Positions 7,311-15,852 of a stretch of DNA of 64,000 bases are shown in pieces (the first letter of the stretch is position 1; each line of letters begins with the position of its first letter). Origin of the DNA: Guptibacillus hwajinpoensis (GTDB lineage Bacteria; Bacillota; Bacilli; Bacillales; Guptibacillaceae); assembly GCF_020171785.1 (NCBI RefSeq), contig NZ_JAIVAE010000012.1:1-64000 (forward strand). The letters run 5' to 3'. The notes under the pieces were generated by a model. The model did no database searches and was not told the DNA's origin. It saw only the letters and a program-made list of their open reading frames with translations. Made by a program: the position numbers and the translations under genes.

Positions 7311-8591
7311 TCAATATTCACCATCTAAATAATTAATTAGTAACCTTCTCATTCTACTACTAGGTATATATAAGTTGATCATTTCTCCTTTTCTAATTCT
7401 GCTTCTCCATATCCACTGAATGAGTTCAGAGAGTGCAAATAAATCTTCCTGTACGTCTATACCTTTCTTAGTAAAGAATTTCTTCTCAAAAGGGTTCATG
7501 AACCGATTAATAACGTATGCCAGTGATTCTTTATGGCTGAAATTATTAGTAGCACGTGTATTAAGAGGGATAAAGGACAACTTTTCTATATCCTTTAGAC
7601 TCTTTATGTCTTTATAATCTTTTGGGGAACCAGCATAACCTTTTCCTTTAAGAGTGGTACGGTCTGCTTTATAACAAGTCCACATATTTAAGTTTGTTCT
7701 TGAATCTACATGACGTCTGAAGTAGGTGTGCATGTTCTTTTTCAATTTTTCAATCATATGTTGGTTTTTATCTTTTCTAAACCAACTAGCAGATAGGGCA
7801 TTTTTATCTTCACCTATATCATTTAACTTTCCATCATGAATGTTAATAAGGGGTTTAATTACATTTCTGATGTAGTCTTTTTCAATTGGCTTATTCTGAT
7901 CATGATCAACCAATTCGAAACCTTTATCAGTATAATGTACAGCCTTAAAAGAGTATTCTATATCATACATGTCATAATAGTATCGTTGTTGCTGTGCTTG
8001 AAAGAGGTAAGTCATAATAAATACGTTCTCAAAGGCTTGAAACACTGATACAGGGAAAGTCCAAAATAAAATAGTATCTTCGAAGAAGTAAAGATTTTCT
8101 GTTTTAGCTAGGTTTTTAATTTTGTCGTATTTTGTGAACTGATACTTACTATCATTATTCCAACGTACTAAGCCTGTAGAATCTTCCACATAAACCATTC
8201 CCGAATCAATAAGCAGCTTAAAGTCATCTTTATTCATTTCATAACGATCTACCACTTCCATAGCCTCATCTAGAATTAATGTATAGTTGCTTGCCTTTAG
8301 TAATTCAATGGTTTCTACATCAACATTTTGAAAAAGCTTATGCGTTGTTGCGATATCCTTTTCATCAATGATTAACCTTTTTAAATCCTCTAATTTTCCT
8401 GATCCCTTATTTACAGGATCATTGAAATTTCTTTCAGGAACACTTTCTTTAATCCTATCTACTTCTTTTAAAAAGGGGGTAATGTAAATAAAGTTAATTT
8501 CTTTATCACTTTGGTTCATGTACTGAATAGACCATGATGTCTTACCACTACCCATTATTGAATCAATGACTATAATATTTGTGTTCTTCAT
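7311..8591 (-). CDS. P-loop helicase-like protein, unknown role
   Basis: This 426-residue protein starts with a Walker A motif at its extreme N-terminus (IMGSGKT, 12-18) and has a Walker B/DEAD-like LILDEA (105-110). Near the C-terminus IWRSRIRKG resembles a helicase motif VI arginine finger. This layout suits a superfamily 2 helicase fold as seen in phage replication proteins. It could serve island replication or work with the OLD nuclease upstream on the same strand. The specific role is not visible. It is monocistronic, with a 458-bp leader. Confidence 0.7.
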   Translation of the reverse strand: MKNTNIIVIDSIMGSGKTSWSIQYMNQSDKEINFIYITPFLKEVDRIKESVPERNFNDPVNKGSGKLEDLKRLIIDEKDIATTHKLFQNVDVETIELLKASNYTLILDEAMEVVDRYEMNKDDFKLLIDSGMVYVEDSTGLVRWNNDSKYQFTKYDKIKNLAKTENLYFFEDTILFWTFPVSVFQAFENVFIMTYLFQAQQQRYYYDMYDIEYSFKAVHYTDKGFELVDHDQNKPIEKDYIRNVIKPLINIHDGKLNDIGEDKNALSASWFRKDKNQHMIEKLKKNMHTYFRRHVDSRTNLNMWTCYKADRTTLKGKGYAGSPKDYKDIKSLKDIEKLSFIPLNTRATNNFSHKESLAYVINRFMNPFEKKFFTKKGIDVQEDLFALSELIQWIWRSRIRKGEMINLYIPSSRMRRLLINYLDGEY

Positions 8592-9049
8592 CTGAAATCC
8601 TTCCTTTCGATTGCTTCTAAATCCTTAACAATTATTGAAAGGAAAACAGACAAATCTATCCTAAAGGTGGACAATTTATATCAAACCGTTTTAAAACCGA
8701 ATTATATTATAGATATGACATGATTCATTCGGTTTATAAGGTTTTATATAAGTGTTTAGTTGTTTCTTTTCTATTAGATACATATATGACGAACTTTATG
8801 AAGAGGTTGTTTTCCTACCCTTAAAGAAAAAGTAACAAATAGTAGACAATTCAAAAGATATTGCTTCACTTCGTTCAGCAGGTAAAAGCTAAAGCTTTTC
8901 CCTTTTTAATAAATAGTGAGTAAATACAAAGGTCAATCTGCCAAATATAAATAACAAATTAACTTGTTTATTGGATAAGATAAAGTGTTAATGGTTAGGA
9001 ACGACACAAAAAAAAGAAGCAGGAAAGTAAGTTCCCACTTCAATCTTAT
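8592..9049. other. non-coding gap with inverted repeats
   Basis: No ORF is convincing here. AAACCGAAT (8694-8702) and CATTCGGTTT (8726-8735) are inverted around an AT-rich centre, and CATTCGGTTT recurs at 12884-12893. Near 8884-8900, AAAAGCT and AGCTTTT form a short hairpin followed by T's. The first pair lies in the leader of the helicase-like gene and may be an operator. Confidence 0.5.
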
Positions 9050-10894
9050 TTAACTTTGTTTCTTTTTTATAGTATTGAAAATATCAGTTAGTGCATTTGT
9101 AATTTCCTTCATATCAGTATCCATTAAAGTTTCTATATCAATGGATTCTATTATTTCTTTGATACTTCGTTTAGACCATCCCTGCTGAATATTTTTTATT
9201 ATTTCTATTTCTGTAATATCTAGTTGCCAGGTCATTTCATAAAAAACATCTTTCTTTGTATCGAAGAAATTTTTAGGCTTAAACTTATTTTGGAAATCAA
9301 CTTTTTTTAACAGAGATTGGTTTTTCATTTCTCTTTTTTCTCTATAAATATCAAAATATCTTTTAGAAATCCTTTCTGCATCGCTTGCTGTTACGTTAGC
9401 TATAAAAGGTAGGATTTTATCGTTAATAAAGTATGATTCTAATGCGTAATGATTTAATGTAAATAATTTTGATTGGTCATAAATCTTTCGTGAATCTCCT
9501 TTTAGATCTTTTTCAATTTCGCTTTTCACTTCATCAGGTGTGTCACCGTCAGAGTCTGTTAATATCCAAAAGTTATAGTTTTTATGAAACGAACTATTGA
9601 TCGTATTCATTATTCTTGCGTTAGCATAAAAACTCATTGTCTTAATTCCATCTACATCTAATATTTTTAATTGATCTGCTACATGTTCATCTACTAGATT
9701 ATTATCAACATACTTAGTTACCAATGCTTGAATTAATTCTTTATCATCAGAACCTTCAACAAAGAGGACATTAGTATACTGGAAAACATCGTCTGGTTTA
9801 ATACCGAGTTCGTTAATGAGATCCTCTGGTTCATAATCAATAATAGAGGTGATTCCGTTATTCTTTCTAATAGAGATTAATTGACTAGGTGACAGTTGAC
9901 TGACAACTAATGGAGAATGAGAAGAGATTAAAACCTGATTAGATTCACTTACTTTTTTTAAAGCCTTTATCATTTTTCTTTGAAGAGAAGGGTGCAGGTA
10001 TACTTCAGGTTCTTCAATTATTAATATAAAGTCCTTTTCAACGTTATGTTCTACATAGGCTTCTAAAATAGTGAGTATCATTACACTTTGCATGCCAGTA
10101 CCACTTGATAAAATATCAAATCCACCGTTAGCAGAATAATCTCCACTATGACTTTGAATGTCGTGATCAATTATCTTAGTTTTATGCTTATAGACAATAT
10201 CCGTAGATTCAACATTAATATCAATAGATAATGAGTCATGTCCTAATATGTTTTGAAACCTTCCAGTGATATCTTGTGAGATTTGTTTTACTTTTCTCTC
10301 TTCATGTTGTTTAAGACTTTTTTTAATACTACTTATAGAATGGGTGTTTTTATCGAAAGAAATTTCTTCCTCTTCATCTTCAGAGGTAAGTAAATCCATT
10401 AGCTGCTGGATATTGCTTGTTTTATTATTGAAAGTTGTATCTTCTGGTTGTCTAATTGAAGAAATGTATTTAATCTCTGGAAGGCAAATTTTTAAATCTT
10501 TATTATTTATCTTTTCTTTACCAGTACTTACAAGGTTGTAGCTAATACTATGAGAATTAGTATTAAAAGTGGCGGTTATAGTCAAGTAACCATTAAAGTT
10601 ATTTTCACTTACCCAAGTATCAGTATCACTTTCATTTTTACTTTTTAATAGTGTGTGAAGATTCTCTATTGTAACGTCCTTAAATTCAATTGTGATTATT
10701 GGTAACTGATTTGACCTATTCATATGTATATCTTTAGTATTTACTTTACTGCAGTTAAAAAACATTTGAATGGCTTCATAAATAGCAGTCTTACCGTAAT
10801 TGTTTTTTCCTACAATAGCAGTCAATTCGCTTGCGTCAAATGTAATGTCCTTTATTGACTTAAATCTCTCTATTCTTACAGTTTTTATTTGCAT
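9050..10894 (-). CDS. OLD-family ATP-dependent nuclease (ATPase plus TOPRIM)
   Basis: This 614-residue protein belongs to the overcoming-lysogenization-defect family, which defends against phages by cutting DNA. The N-terminal ABC-type ATPase has Walker A VGKNNYGKTA (28-37), a Walker B IIEEPEVYLHP and a switch SSHSPLV. The C-terminal TOPRIM domain has LFVEGSDDKE and ILTDSDGD. No UvrD-type helicase follows, so it is not a Gabija pair and best fits a stand-alone (class 1-like) OLD. It is in its own transcription unit inside the island, where a defence role is likely but inferred. Confidence 0.88.
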   Translation of the reverse strand: MQIKTVRIERFKSIKDITFDASELTAIVGKNNYGKTAIYEAIQMFFNCSKVNTKDIHMNRSNQLPIITIEFKDVTIENLHTLLKSKNESDTDTWVSENNFNGYLTITATFNTNSHSISYNLVSTGKEKINNKDLKICLPEIKYISSIRQPEDTTFNNKTSNIQQLMDLLTSEDEEEEISFDKNTHSISSIKKSLKQHEERKVKQISQDITGRFQNILGHDSLSIDINVESTDIVYKHKTKIIDHDIQSHSGDYSANGGFDILSSGTGMQSVMILTILEAYVEHNVEKDFILIIEEPEVYLHPSLQRKMIKALKKVSESNQVLISSHSPLVVSQLSPSQLISIRKNNGITSIIDYEPEDLINELGIKPDDVFQYTNVLFVEGSDDKELIQALVTKYVDNNLVDEHVADQLKILDVDGIKTMSFYANARIMNTINSSFHKNYNFWILTDSDGDTPDEVKSEIEKDLKGDSRKIYDQSKLFTLNHYALESYFINDKILPFIANVTASDAERISKRYFDIYREKREMKNQSLLKKVDFQNKFKPKNFFDTKKDVFYEMTWQLDITEIEIIKNIQQGWSKRSIKEIIESIDIETLMDTDMKEITNALTDIFNTIKKKQS

Positions 10895-11044
10895 AATTTA
10901 CCCCTTTTCAATTCGTTTGGGTTACATTACCAATTGTACGCATCTAGTTTAAGTTTATCCACTATTAATAGAAGGAAGTATTTAAGCAGATAACAAGGCT
11001 GGTGCCAGTAAAAGAAAACTATCATTCATATTTTCCAGCATAAT

Positions 11045-11073
11045 AAACAAAAAGACTGGTATAGGAACCAGCC
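11045..11073 (-). terminator. terminator of the second recombinase
   Basis: On the minus strand GGCTGGT and ACCAGTC pair with one G-T wobble, followed by TTTTTGTTT. It sits directly after the stop at 11075. Confidence 0.7.
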
Positions 11074-11074
11074 T

Positions 11075-11641
11075 TTAAAGAGAGAAATTATCTAAACTAT
11101 CTTCGATTTCTTCATCAGTTATCCCAATGTAATCCAATGTTACTTTAGGATGCGTATGATTTAGTATTCTTTGAAGTCGTGCAACATCTTTCGATTGTTT
11201 GTAATACCAGTACCCAAACGTTTTTCGCATTGTATGGGTTCCTATTCCTTCAGTAATATCAACCATATCTGATGCCTTGTTAAGCTGTCTATATGCTTGA
11301 ACAGATGATATAGGCTTATCCCCTTTACGACTAGGGAACAACCATTCAGAATCTACTGTTTTGATATATGCCTGTACTTCTTCATAAATACTATTGTTAA
11401 AAACAATCACACGTGACTTCTTTGTTTTTCCTTCCTGAATAGTAACCTTCTTTTTACCTCTAACATCTTTCAATTTCAGCTTTAATAGATCACTAACACG
11501 TAAACCTGTATTGATACCTATTAAGAACATAATATAATCACGTTCTTGACAGTGCCTTTTAAGTGAGTACTTCAAATCATTTATTAGTTCTAGACTTCTT
11601 ATTGGTCGTACATCTTTTATTTGATTAGGGTTTTTATTCAT
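11075..11641 (-). CDS. short tyrosine recombinase (second integrase-like)
   Basis: This 188-residue protein is a catalytic-domain-only tyrosine recombinase; the N-terminal core-binding domain is absent. The active-site residues are present: Arg48 (TGLRVSDL), Lys72/74, His136-x-x-Arg139 (HTMRKTF), His162 (LNHTH) and Tyr171 (LDYIG). It therefore looks active rather than decayed. Such short forms are common on Bacillus phages and elements. Its role next to the full integrase is unknown: excision partner, dimer resolution or phase switching are possible. Confidence 0.88.
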   Translation of the reverse strand: MNKNPNQIKDVRPIRSLELINDLKYSLKRHCQERDYIMFLIGINTGLRVSDLLKLKLKDVRGKKKVTIQEGKTKKSRVIVFNNSIYEEVQAYIKTVDSEWLFPSRKGDKPISSVQAYRQLNKASDMVDITEGIGTHTMRKTFGYWYYKQSKDVARLQRILNHTHPKVTLDYIGITDEEIEDSLDNFSL

Positions 11642-13531
11642 GTGCTTAGAATCCTTTCAATTAAGGGTTTTGAATGTATGTTTTTTATTTATGTGTTTAT
11701 TTTATCGTGTTTATTGCATGAATTCAATAGGTACAGTATTTTGAATGTATGTTTTTATGTATTTTCTTACATTGGTCTTAAAACTATGGTGGGGGGATCT
11801 ATTTAAACTATCGCTATATCCTGATCAGTATTAGCAACATTTTTTAAAGGGGTGGGGGTGCTTAGAAATAACAAAGGATAGGGGGCATTATTAAACACAG
11901 GGGGGGTGTGCTGGTTTTAGTGCAGTACCTACCCTATGAATCAGATAATACTGGTAAGTTACTGACAGGCTACACGGTGGATATATAAGCATACTGCACA
12001 GGCTACACTGATACTATACTGATAGATGCAGTAAGACAGCACCAGCATCATAAGGATTAAAGAGTTATAAAGGTTCGTGATCCATTAAGGAATACGAAGT
12101 TTATTGTTTAATATCAGTTGATAAACAGCGTATTTGTTAAGTGTTCCTTTCAAAAACAATAGATAAATAACTTCGTGTTTCCTTTGTTGTTGCAGTTATT
12201 GCAGTTCATTCTTCATTGATTGTTATTGTTATTTAGTTTAATTTCTATTTCATTCAGTTTGATCAGCAAACACTATTAATTGAATGCCTTTAGAAGTTCA
12301 CACAAAGCGTTTTAAGAGGTTTTGAATATTAATATACAAATACATAGCAATAACTAGATAAATGCTTATGAGAAGGCACTATGAAAGGCTTAACCCCACC
12401 ATATGGGGCACAGGGGGGGGGATATCCCTGACTCCTACCAAACCAATATGTAGAAAGTTTTTTTTCATGCCTTCCCTTCCTTGCAGTACCATGCAGGGGG
12501 TGACAAGTTTTAATGTTTCGTAATGACAGCAAGTCACTGTAAAAACTTATGTTTCTAAATATTCATCTTGAACATTTAGAACCTTACAGGGGGTAACAAG
12601 TTCCTTCAGTAATTATAAGAAAAATTTTATCTTCTCCTTCTATTTCCTTCAGCACCTTCACATTCTTTCACACTGCTTCACTGTATTCTTCTATATATCT
12701 TCAGCACCTAAAACCCTTCTACTATTAAACAGTCTGCACAGTCCATTGTGTGGCTTTCTATGACATACCCATGATTAAGATTTACCTGATTAAGTTGAAA
12801 AGAGAACTGTTCAGATATAACTAGAAAAGATTTATGTAATTGTTCGTTTTCTGTTCAGAATAAGTTAAGCAGCAAAACAAAATCATTCGGTTTTTAATCA
12901 AATTCAGCTGAACCTGGAGTAAATATTATTCGGATATTAGAGACAGAGTTAAATAATTTAAGTTAGTTAAGCTGATATTGCAGGATATAAGGCCAAAATG
13001 CTTTATACCTACTTAAAAAATTTAAGTTAGTCTCTTTCACTGATTTAAGTTTCTTAATTGTTCAGGGTTAAAAAACTTAATACTAACTAGAACTTTCTTT
13101 TATAACTAGATTTATTCTTTATAAATAAAGAGACAGAACCACCTGATAAAGTACCCTGACATAACATGACATACCTAATTGATCAGAGTGTATTTAATAA
13201 ATAAGTGTCTGTATTTGATCAGTTTCATGTTAGGGATTTAGATGTTAAAGAGTTTCTTTAAAAGATAACTGAAGAAACCATTTCATTTTAAATAAATATC
13301 AGGCACAAGTCGTACTTTAGGGGGTTCTCATTAACTTAAAGGTAAGGACATGGAAACGGCATAATTCCCTTTCACGATGTTTCTACTTTACATTTAATTA
13401 CCTTATTTCATTTGCAGATGGGAAAGTAAATTTTCCTAAAGTGTGTAAAGGTGCTGGTGTTTTTCATCAGTGCTTTTTTATTTGGTTAAGAGTACGTAAA
13501 ACAGACAAGAAAAAGAAAAGAGGGATATAGA
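11642..13531. other. 1.9-kb non-coding tract with repeats and G-runs
   Basis: No ORF of note spans this stretch; short frames in it lack ribosome binding sites. It holds G-runs (11849-11906 and nine G at 12413-12421), ACAGGCTACAC twice (11965, 11998), a large inverted repeat (12089-12182), two near-copies of an ACC..CAGGGGGT..ACAAGTT motif (12488, 12581) and AATTTAAGTTAGT twice (12955, 13019). Candidate uses are a replication origin, a cis RNA or the control region for the right-end operon. Confidence 0.55.
12089..12182. repeat. large inverted repeat, possible origin or RNA stem
   Basis: The left arm (12089-12109) contains GGAAtACGAAGTT then TATTGTTT. The right arm (12154-12182) reads AAACAAT, a short insert, then AACTTCGTgTTTCC, its complement. 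The arms enclose about 44 bp. The insert is AT-rich and there is no T-run at the end, so it is unlike a terminator. Confidence 0.6.
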
Positions 13532-13768
13532 TTGGATGCTGAAGTTCTAAAGCATTTGAGAATCATTTCAGGATTAACTCAAAAAGAATTAAGTGATCGT
13601 GTTGATGTGAGTTCATCACTTATAACAAAGATTGAAAAGCGTGAAAGAACGTTACAACCAGATTTAGAAAAGAAAGTCCTTACAGTATTTAGTGAAGTTG
13701 GGTTAGCTGATCAGGAAATCACTTCACTTGATTATATTTTGAAAAGAACAACTGCAAATAAGACGTAG
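13532..13768 (+). CDS. XRE-family helix-turn-helix regulator
   Basis: This 78-residue protein is a single XRE helix-turn-helix domain (SGLTQKELSDRVDVSSSLITKIEKRERTL). It starts with TTG at 13532 after an AGGGAT ribosome binding site. It heads a four-gene operon (13532-15353) at the right end of the island and is a likely repressor of that operon or of the element's switch. Target sites were not identified. Confidence 0.82.
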   Translation: MDAEVLKHLRIISGLTQKELSDRVDVSSSLITKIEKRERTLQPDLEKKVLTVFSEVGLADQEITSLDYILKRTTANKT

Positions 13769-13782
13769 AAAGGGATGAAGTC

Positions 13783-14181
13783 ATGAGAGGAATTATCATC
13801 AAATTAGAACAGATTCAAAAGAAGCTAGACAATGGAACTTACATGAATCAGAAAGACAAACTTATTAAAAAGGTTGAGAGTATCGAAAGTGAAGTAAGAA
13901 ACAAAACATATACGCATAGAGAAGTTCGCTATGACAATGACGCACAAGCACACCTTCCTGTATATCGTGCATGGATTCGTGCAGGTAAATATAAAACCTT
14001 ATCTGATGCATACGAACTAAAGCACGAACTTTCAAAGGAAGAAACAAACGTTTTACGTGCCAATGCAATTATTAATAAATTGATCAGCACCGATTTACAT
14101 CAGAAAGAGGTGACTGCAACTATTAGAACTTTTGCTTCACGTACTAAAGGTAAGCATGGAACGATTCTAACAGCGAAATAG
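13783..14181 (+). CDS. unknown small phage-like protein
   Basis: This 132-residue basic protein has no recognised family. It starts with ATG after AAAGGGAT, 14 bp past the regulator stop, so it shares the operon. The N-terminal 45 residues are helical with many charged residues, and the C-terminus is Arg/Lys-rich (RTFASRTKGKHG), hinting at nucleic-acid contact. That is inference. Confidence 0.65.
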   Translation: MRGIIIKLEQIQKKLDNGTYMNQKDKLIKKVESIESEVRNKTYTHREVRYDNDAQAHLPVYRAWIRAGKYKTLSDAYELKHELSKEETNVLRANAIINKLISTDLHQKEVTATIRTFASRTKGKHGTILTAK

Positions 14182-14196
14182 AAAGGGGATATTAAT

Positions 14197-14679
14197 TTGG
14201 ATGCAAATACAAAGTCACAAGAACTAATTGATGCTATATCAGTGCCTGACAAACTAACAGAAAGACAGGTAACACTAGCAAAGCAATTTGTTAGATCAAA
14301 GATGCAAGAAGGCTTTACTGTAAGTGAATTTTGCAGTAGTAACAGCTTAAGCAGTAAGACATGGTATAGCTGGATGGAGAATCCTGATTTTAGCAATTAT
14401 GTAGAAGAAATTCAGGGTGCAATTATCCCAGACGATGAGAGGGCAGCTTATCAAGAACTAAAGAGAAAAATTATGGGGATTCCTTATAAGAAGAGTGATC
14501 TAACAGTAAAAGAATATGAGTTGTTCTTAGCTACGTTTCCATATCTTGCTGAAGAAGATAGAAGAAAAAACATGGAACAACGTGGTTTGACTGATGAAAA
14601 AGGCAAAGGAACAGATTCAAGTAACTCACATGAAAAACGTAATGCATTACTAACAAAATTAAAAGGTGGTGCTGAATAA
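14197..14679 (+). CDS. phBC6A51-type helix-turn-helix protein (terminase-small-subunit-like)
   Basis: This 160-residue protein has a helix-turn-helix near residues 40-70 (FTVSEFCSSNSLSSKTWYSW), resembling the phBC6A51-family of small phage DNA-binding proteins and terminase small subunits. It starts with TTG at 14197 after GAAAGGGG. Its stop overlaps the next gene's ATG by one base. No large terminase lies in the island, so a role in packaging would depend on a helper phage; a replication or control role is equally possible. Confidence 0.6.
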   Translation: MDANTKSQELIDAISVPDKLTERQVTLAKQFVRSKMQEGFTVSEFCSSNSLSSKTWYSWMENPDFSNYVEEIQGAIIPDDERAAYQELKRKIMGIPYKKSDLTVKEYELFLATFPYLAEEDRRKNMEQRGLTDEKGKGTDSSNSHEKRNALLTKLKGGAE

Positions 14680-15353
14680 TGGCGAATAAGTTTACACAGA
14701 AGCTAGATAAGTTTTTAAATATCTATCGTGGTAAAGATGAAAGTGATGAAAAAATTGAAGCAAAACTTGAAGAAAAGCAGGGTGAACTGATTCAATTAGA
14801 TAGCGATATTCAGGAACAAGAAACCCTTGTAAGGGATCTTAGAAAAAGTTATCTTTTAGATGAAATTAAAGAAACTAGTTACCTTGAAGCTAAAGCTGAA
14901 CTTGATGAAATGATTGAAAAGAAAGCTACAATTCAAGAAGATATGAAACTGATTCAGCAGTATCGACAGGAAGATGCTGAACTAATTCTTGATGAACTTG
15001 AATCTTATCGTGATAAAGAATTGAAGAAAGAAGAAAGCAAAGAAGTAAAAGAAATTAAAAATGAAGTAGCTGAAGCAAAACTTGCTTATCTAACTAAACT
15101 ATCTGAATTAGGAAAAAGACATAAAAAAGTTAATGGTGTTCAAGCTACAATTGACCGATTTAGCGAAAAGTTAGGCGGTAAAATGACAAGTTTTCAAGGT
15201 AGCACCTATGATATATTAGGAGTAATTCACACAGGAAGAAATGTTACTGTACCAGTAGAAGTTGATGTTGACGAAGCAAACAATGCTTTGCAAAATGGTT
15301 TAGTTGATTCGCATCTAAAAAACTATGTAGAAGGCAAGAAGAAAGCGAAATAA
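14679..15353 (+). CDS. coiled-coil protein, unknown function
   Basis: This 224-residue protein is mostly long charged helices with heptad-like repeats (about 20-160) and a C-terminal domain (160-224). Its ATG overlaps the preceding stop (TAATG), so translation is coupled to the phBC6A51-like gene. The shape recalls phage scaffold or structural helper proteins, but no motif proves it. A hairpin terminator follows. Confidence 0.7.
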   Translation: MANKFTQKLDKFLNIYRGKDESDEKIEAKLEEKQGELIQLDSDIQEQETLVRDLRKSYLLDEIKETSYLEAKAELDEMIEKKATIQEDMKLIQQYRQEDAELILDELESYRDKELKKEESKEVKEIKNEVAEAKLAYLTKLSELGKRHKKVNGVQATIDRFSEKLGGKMTSFQGSTYDILGVIHTGRNVTVPVEVDVDEANNALQNGLVDSHLKNYVEGKKKAK

Positions 15354-15385
15354 AGTTATTAGTATAAAACCCCTTTATATAAAGA

Positions 15386-15432
15386 AACCCCTGACAATTG
15401 GCATCAGTGCCTTTTGTTGGGGGTCTTTTTTT
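15386..15432 (+). terminator. terminator of the right-end operon
   Basis: AACCCC...GGGGGT enclose an inner hairpin GGCA/TGCC, followed by CTTTTTTT. It ends the four-gene operon. Confidence 0.8.
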
Positions 15433-15646
15433 GCTTTAAATATAATTATTTGGATTGGGTGGGGAAACAAAAAAATAATAGAAGATTTGAGGATTTACCA
15501 TTGATAAAAACTAGTTTCTTCCTATATAATAGTAATTGTTCAGTAATCGTATGAAGTGATTTAGTATTGACCACAATTTACTGATGAATAACTGTTAATA
15601 TCACTGTTCTTCACTTATATATTACGTAAATGGTAAACAGGAAACT

Positions 15647-15713
15647 GACTCAAAATCGTGTTCCGAGAGGAGTGTCGGTTCGAACCCGACCACCGGTACC
15701 ATTACATACGTAA
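15647..15713 (+). repeat. attR: 67-bp direct repeat with tRNA-Leu 3' fragment
   Basis: Identical to 1914-1980. It contains 56 bases of the 3' part of tRNA-Leu, from within the anticodon stem, without the 5' half. It is probably the displaced end of the original gene, and the hairpin after it (15718-15750) the original operon terminator. The element spans about 13.7 kb between repeats. Confidence 0.93.
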
Positions 15714-15717
15714 ATTC

Positions 15718-15750
15718 AAGACTTCAACGTTCTCGTTGAGGTCTTTTTTG
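15718..15750 (+). terminator. original rRNA-tRNA operon terminator, now separated
   Basis: AAGAC..AACG and CGTT..GTCTT pair, then TTTTTT. It follows attR directly, so before insertion it would have ended the tRNA cluster. Confidence 0.8.
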
Positions 15751-15852
15751 TATATCTTAAATCTTTATATTCTTATTTGAGTGAAACCAGATTTAACTAA
15801 CTAGAAAACGGCATACTAAGCGATAGAATTAACTATAGCTAGGAGGCTGTTT

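Noticed and set aside
9050-10894. Gabija (GajA) system
   Set aside because: No UvrD-type GajB helicase follows the OLD nuclease; the neighbouring P-loop protein lacks UvrD motifs.
12329-12532. 67-codon minus-strand frame in the non-coding tract
   Set aside because: No ribosome binding site, and its composition reflects the G-run and repeats.
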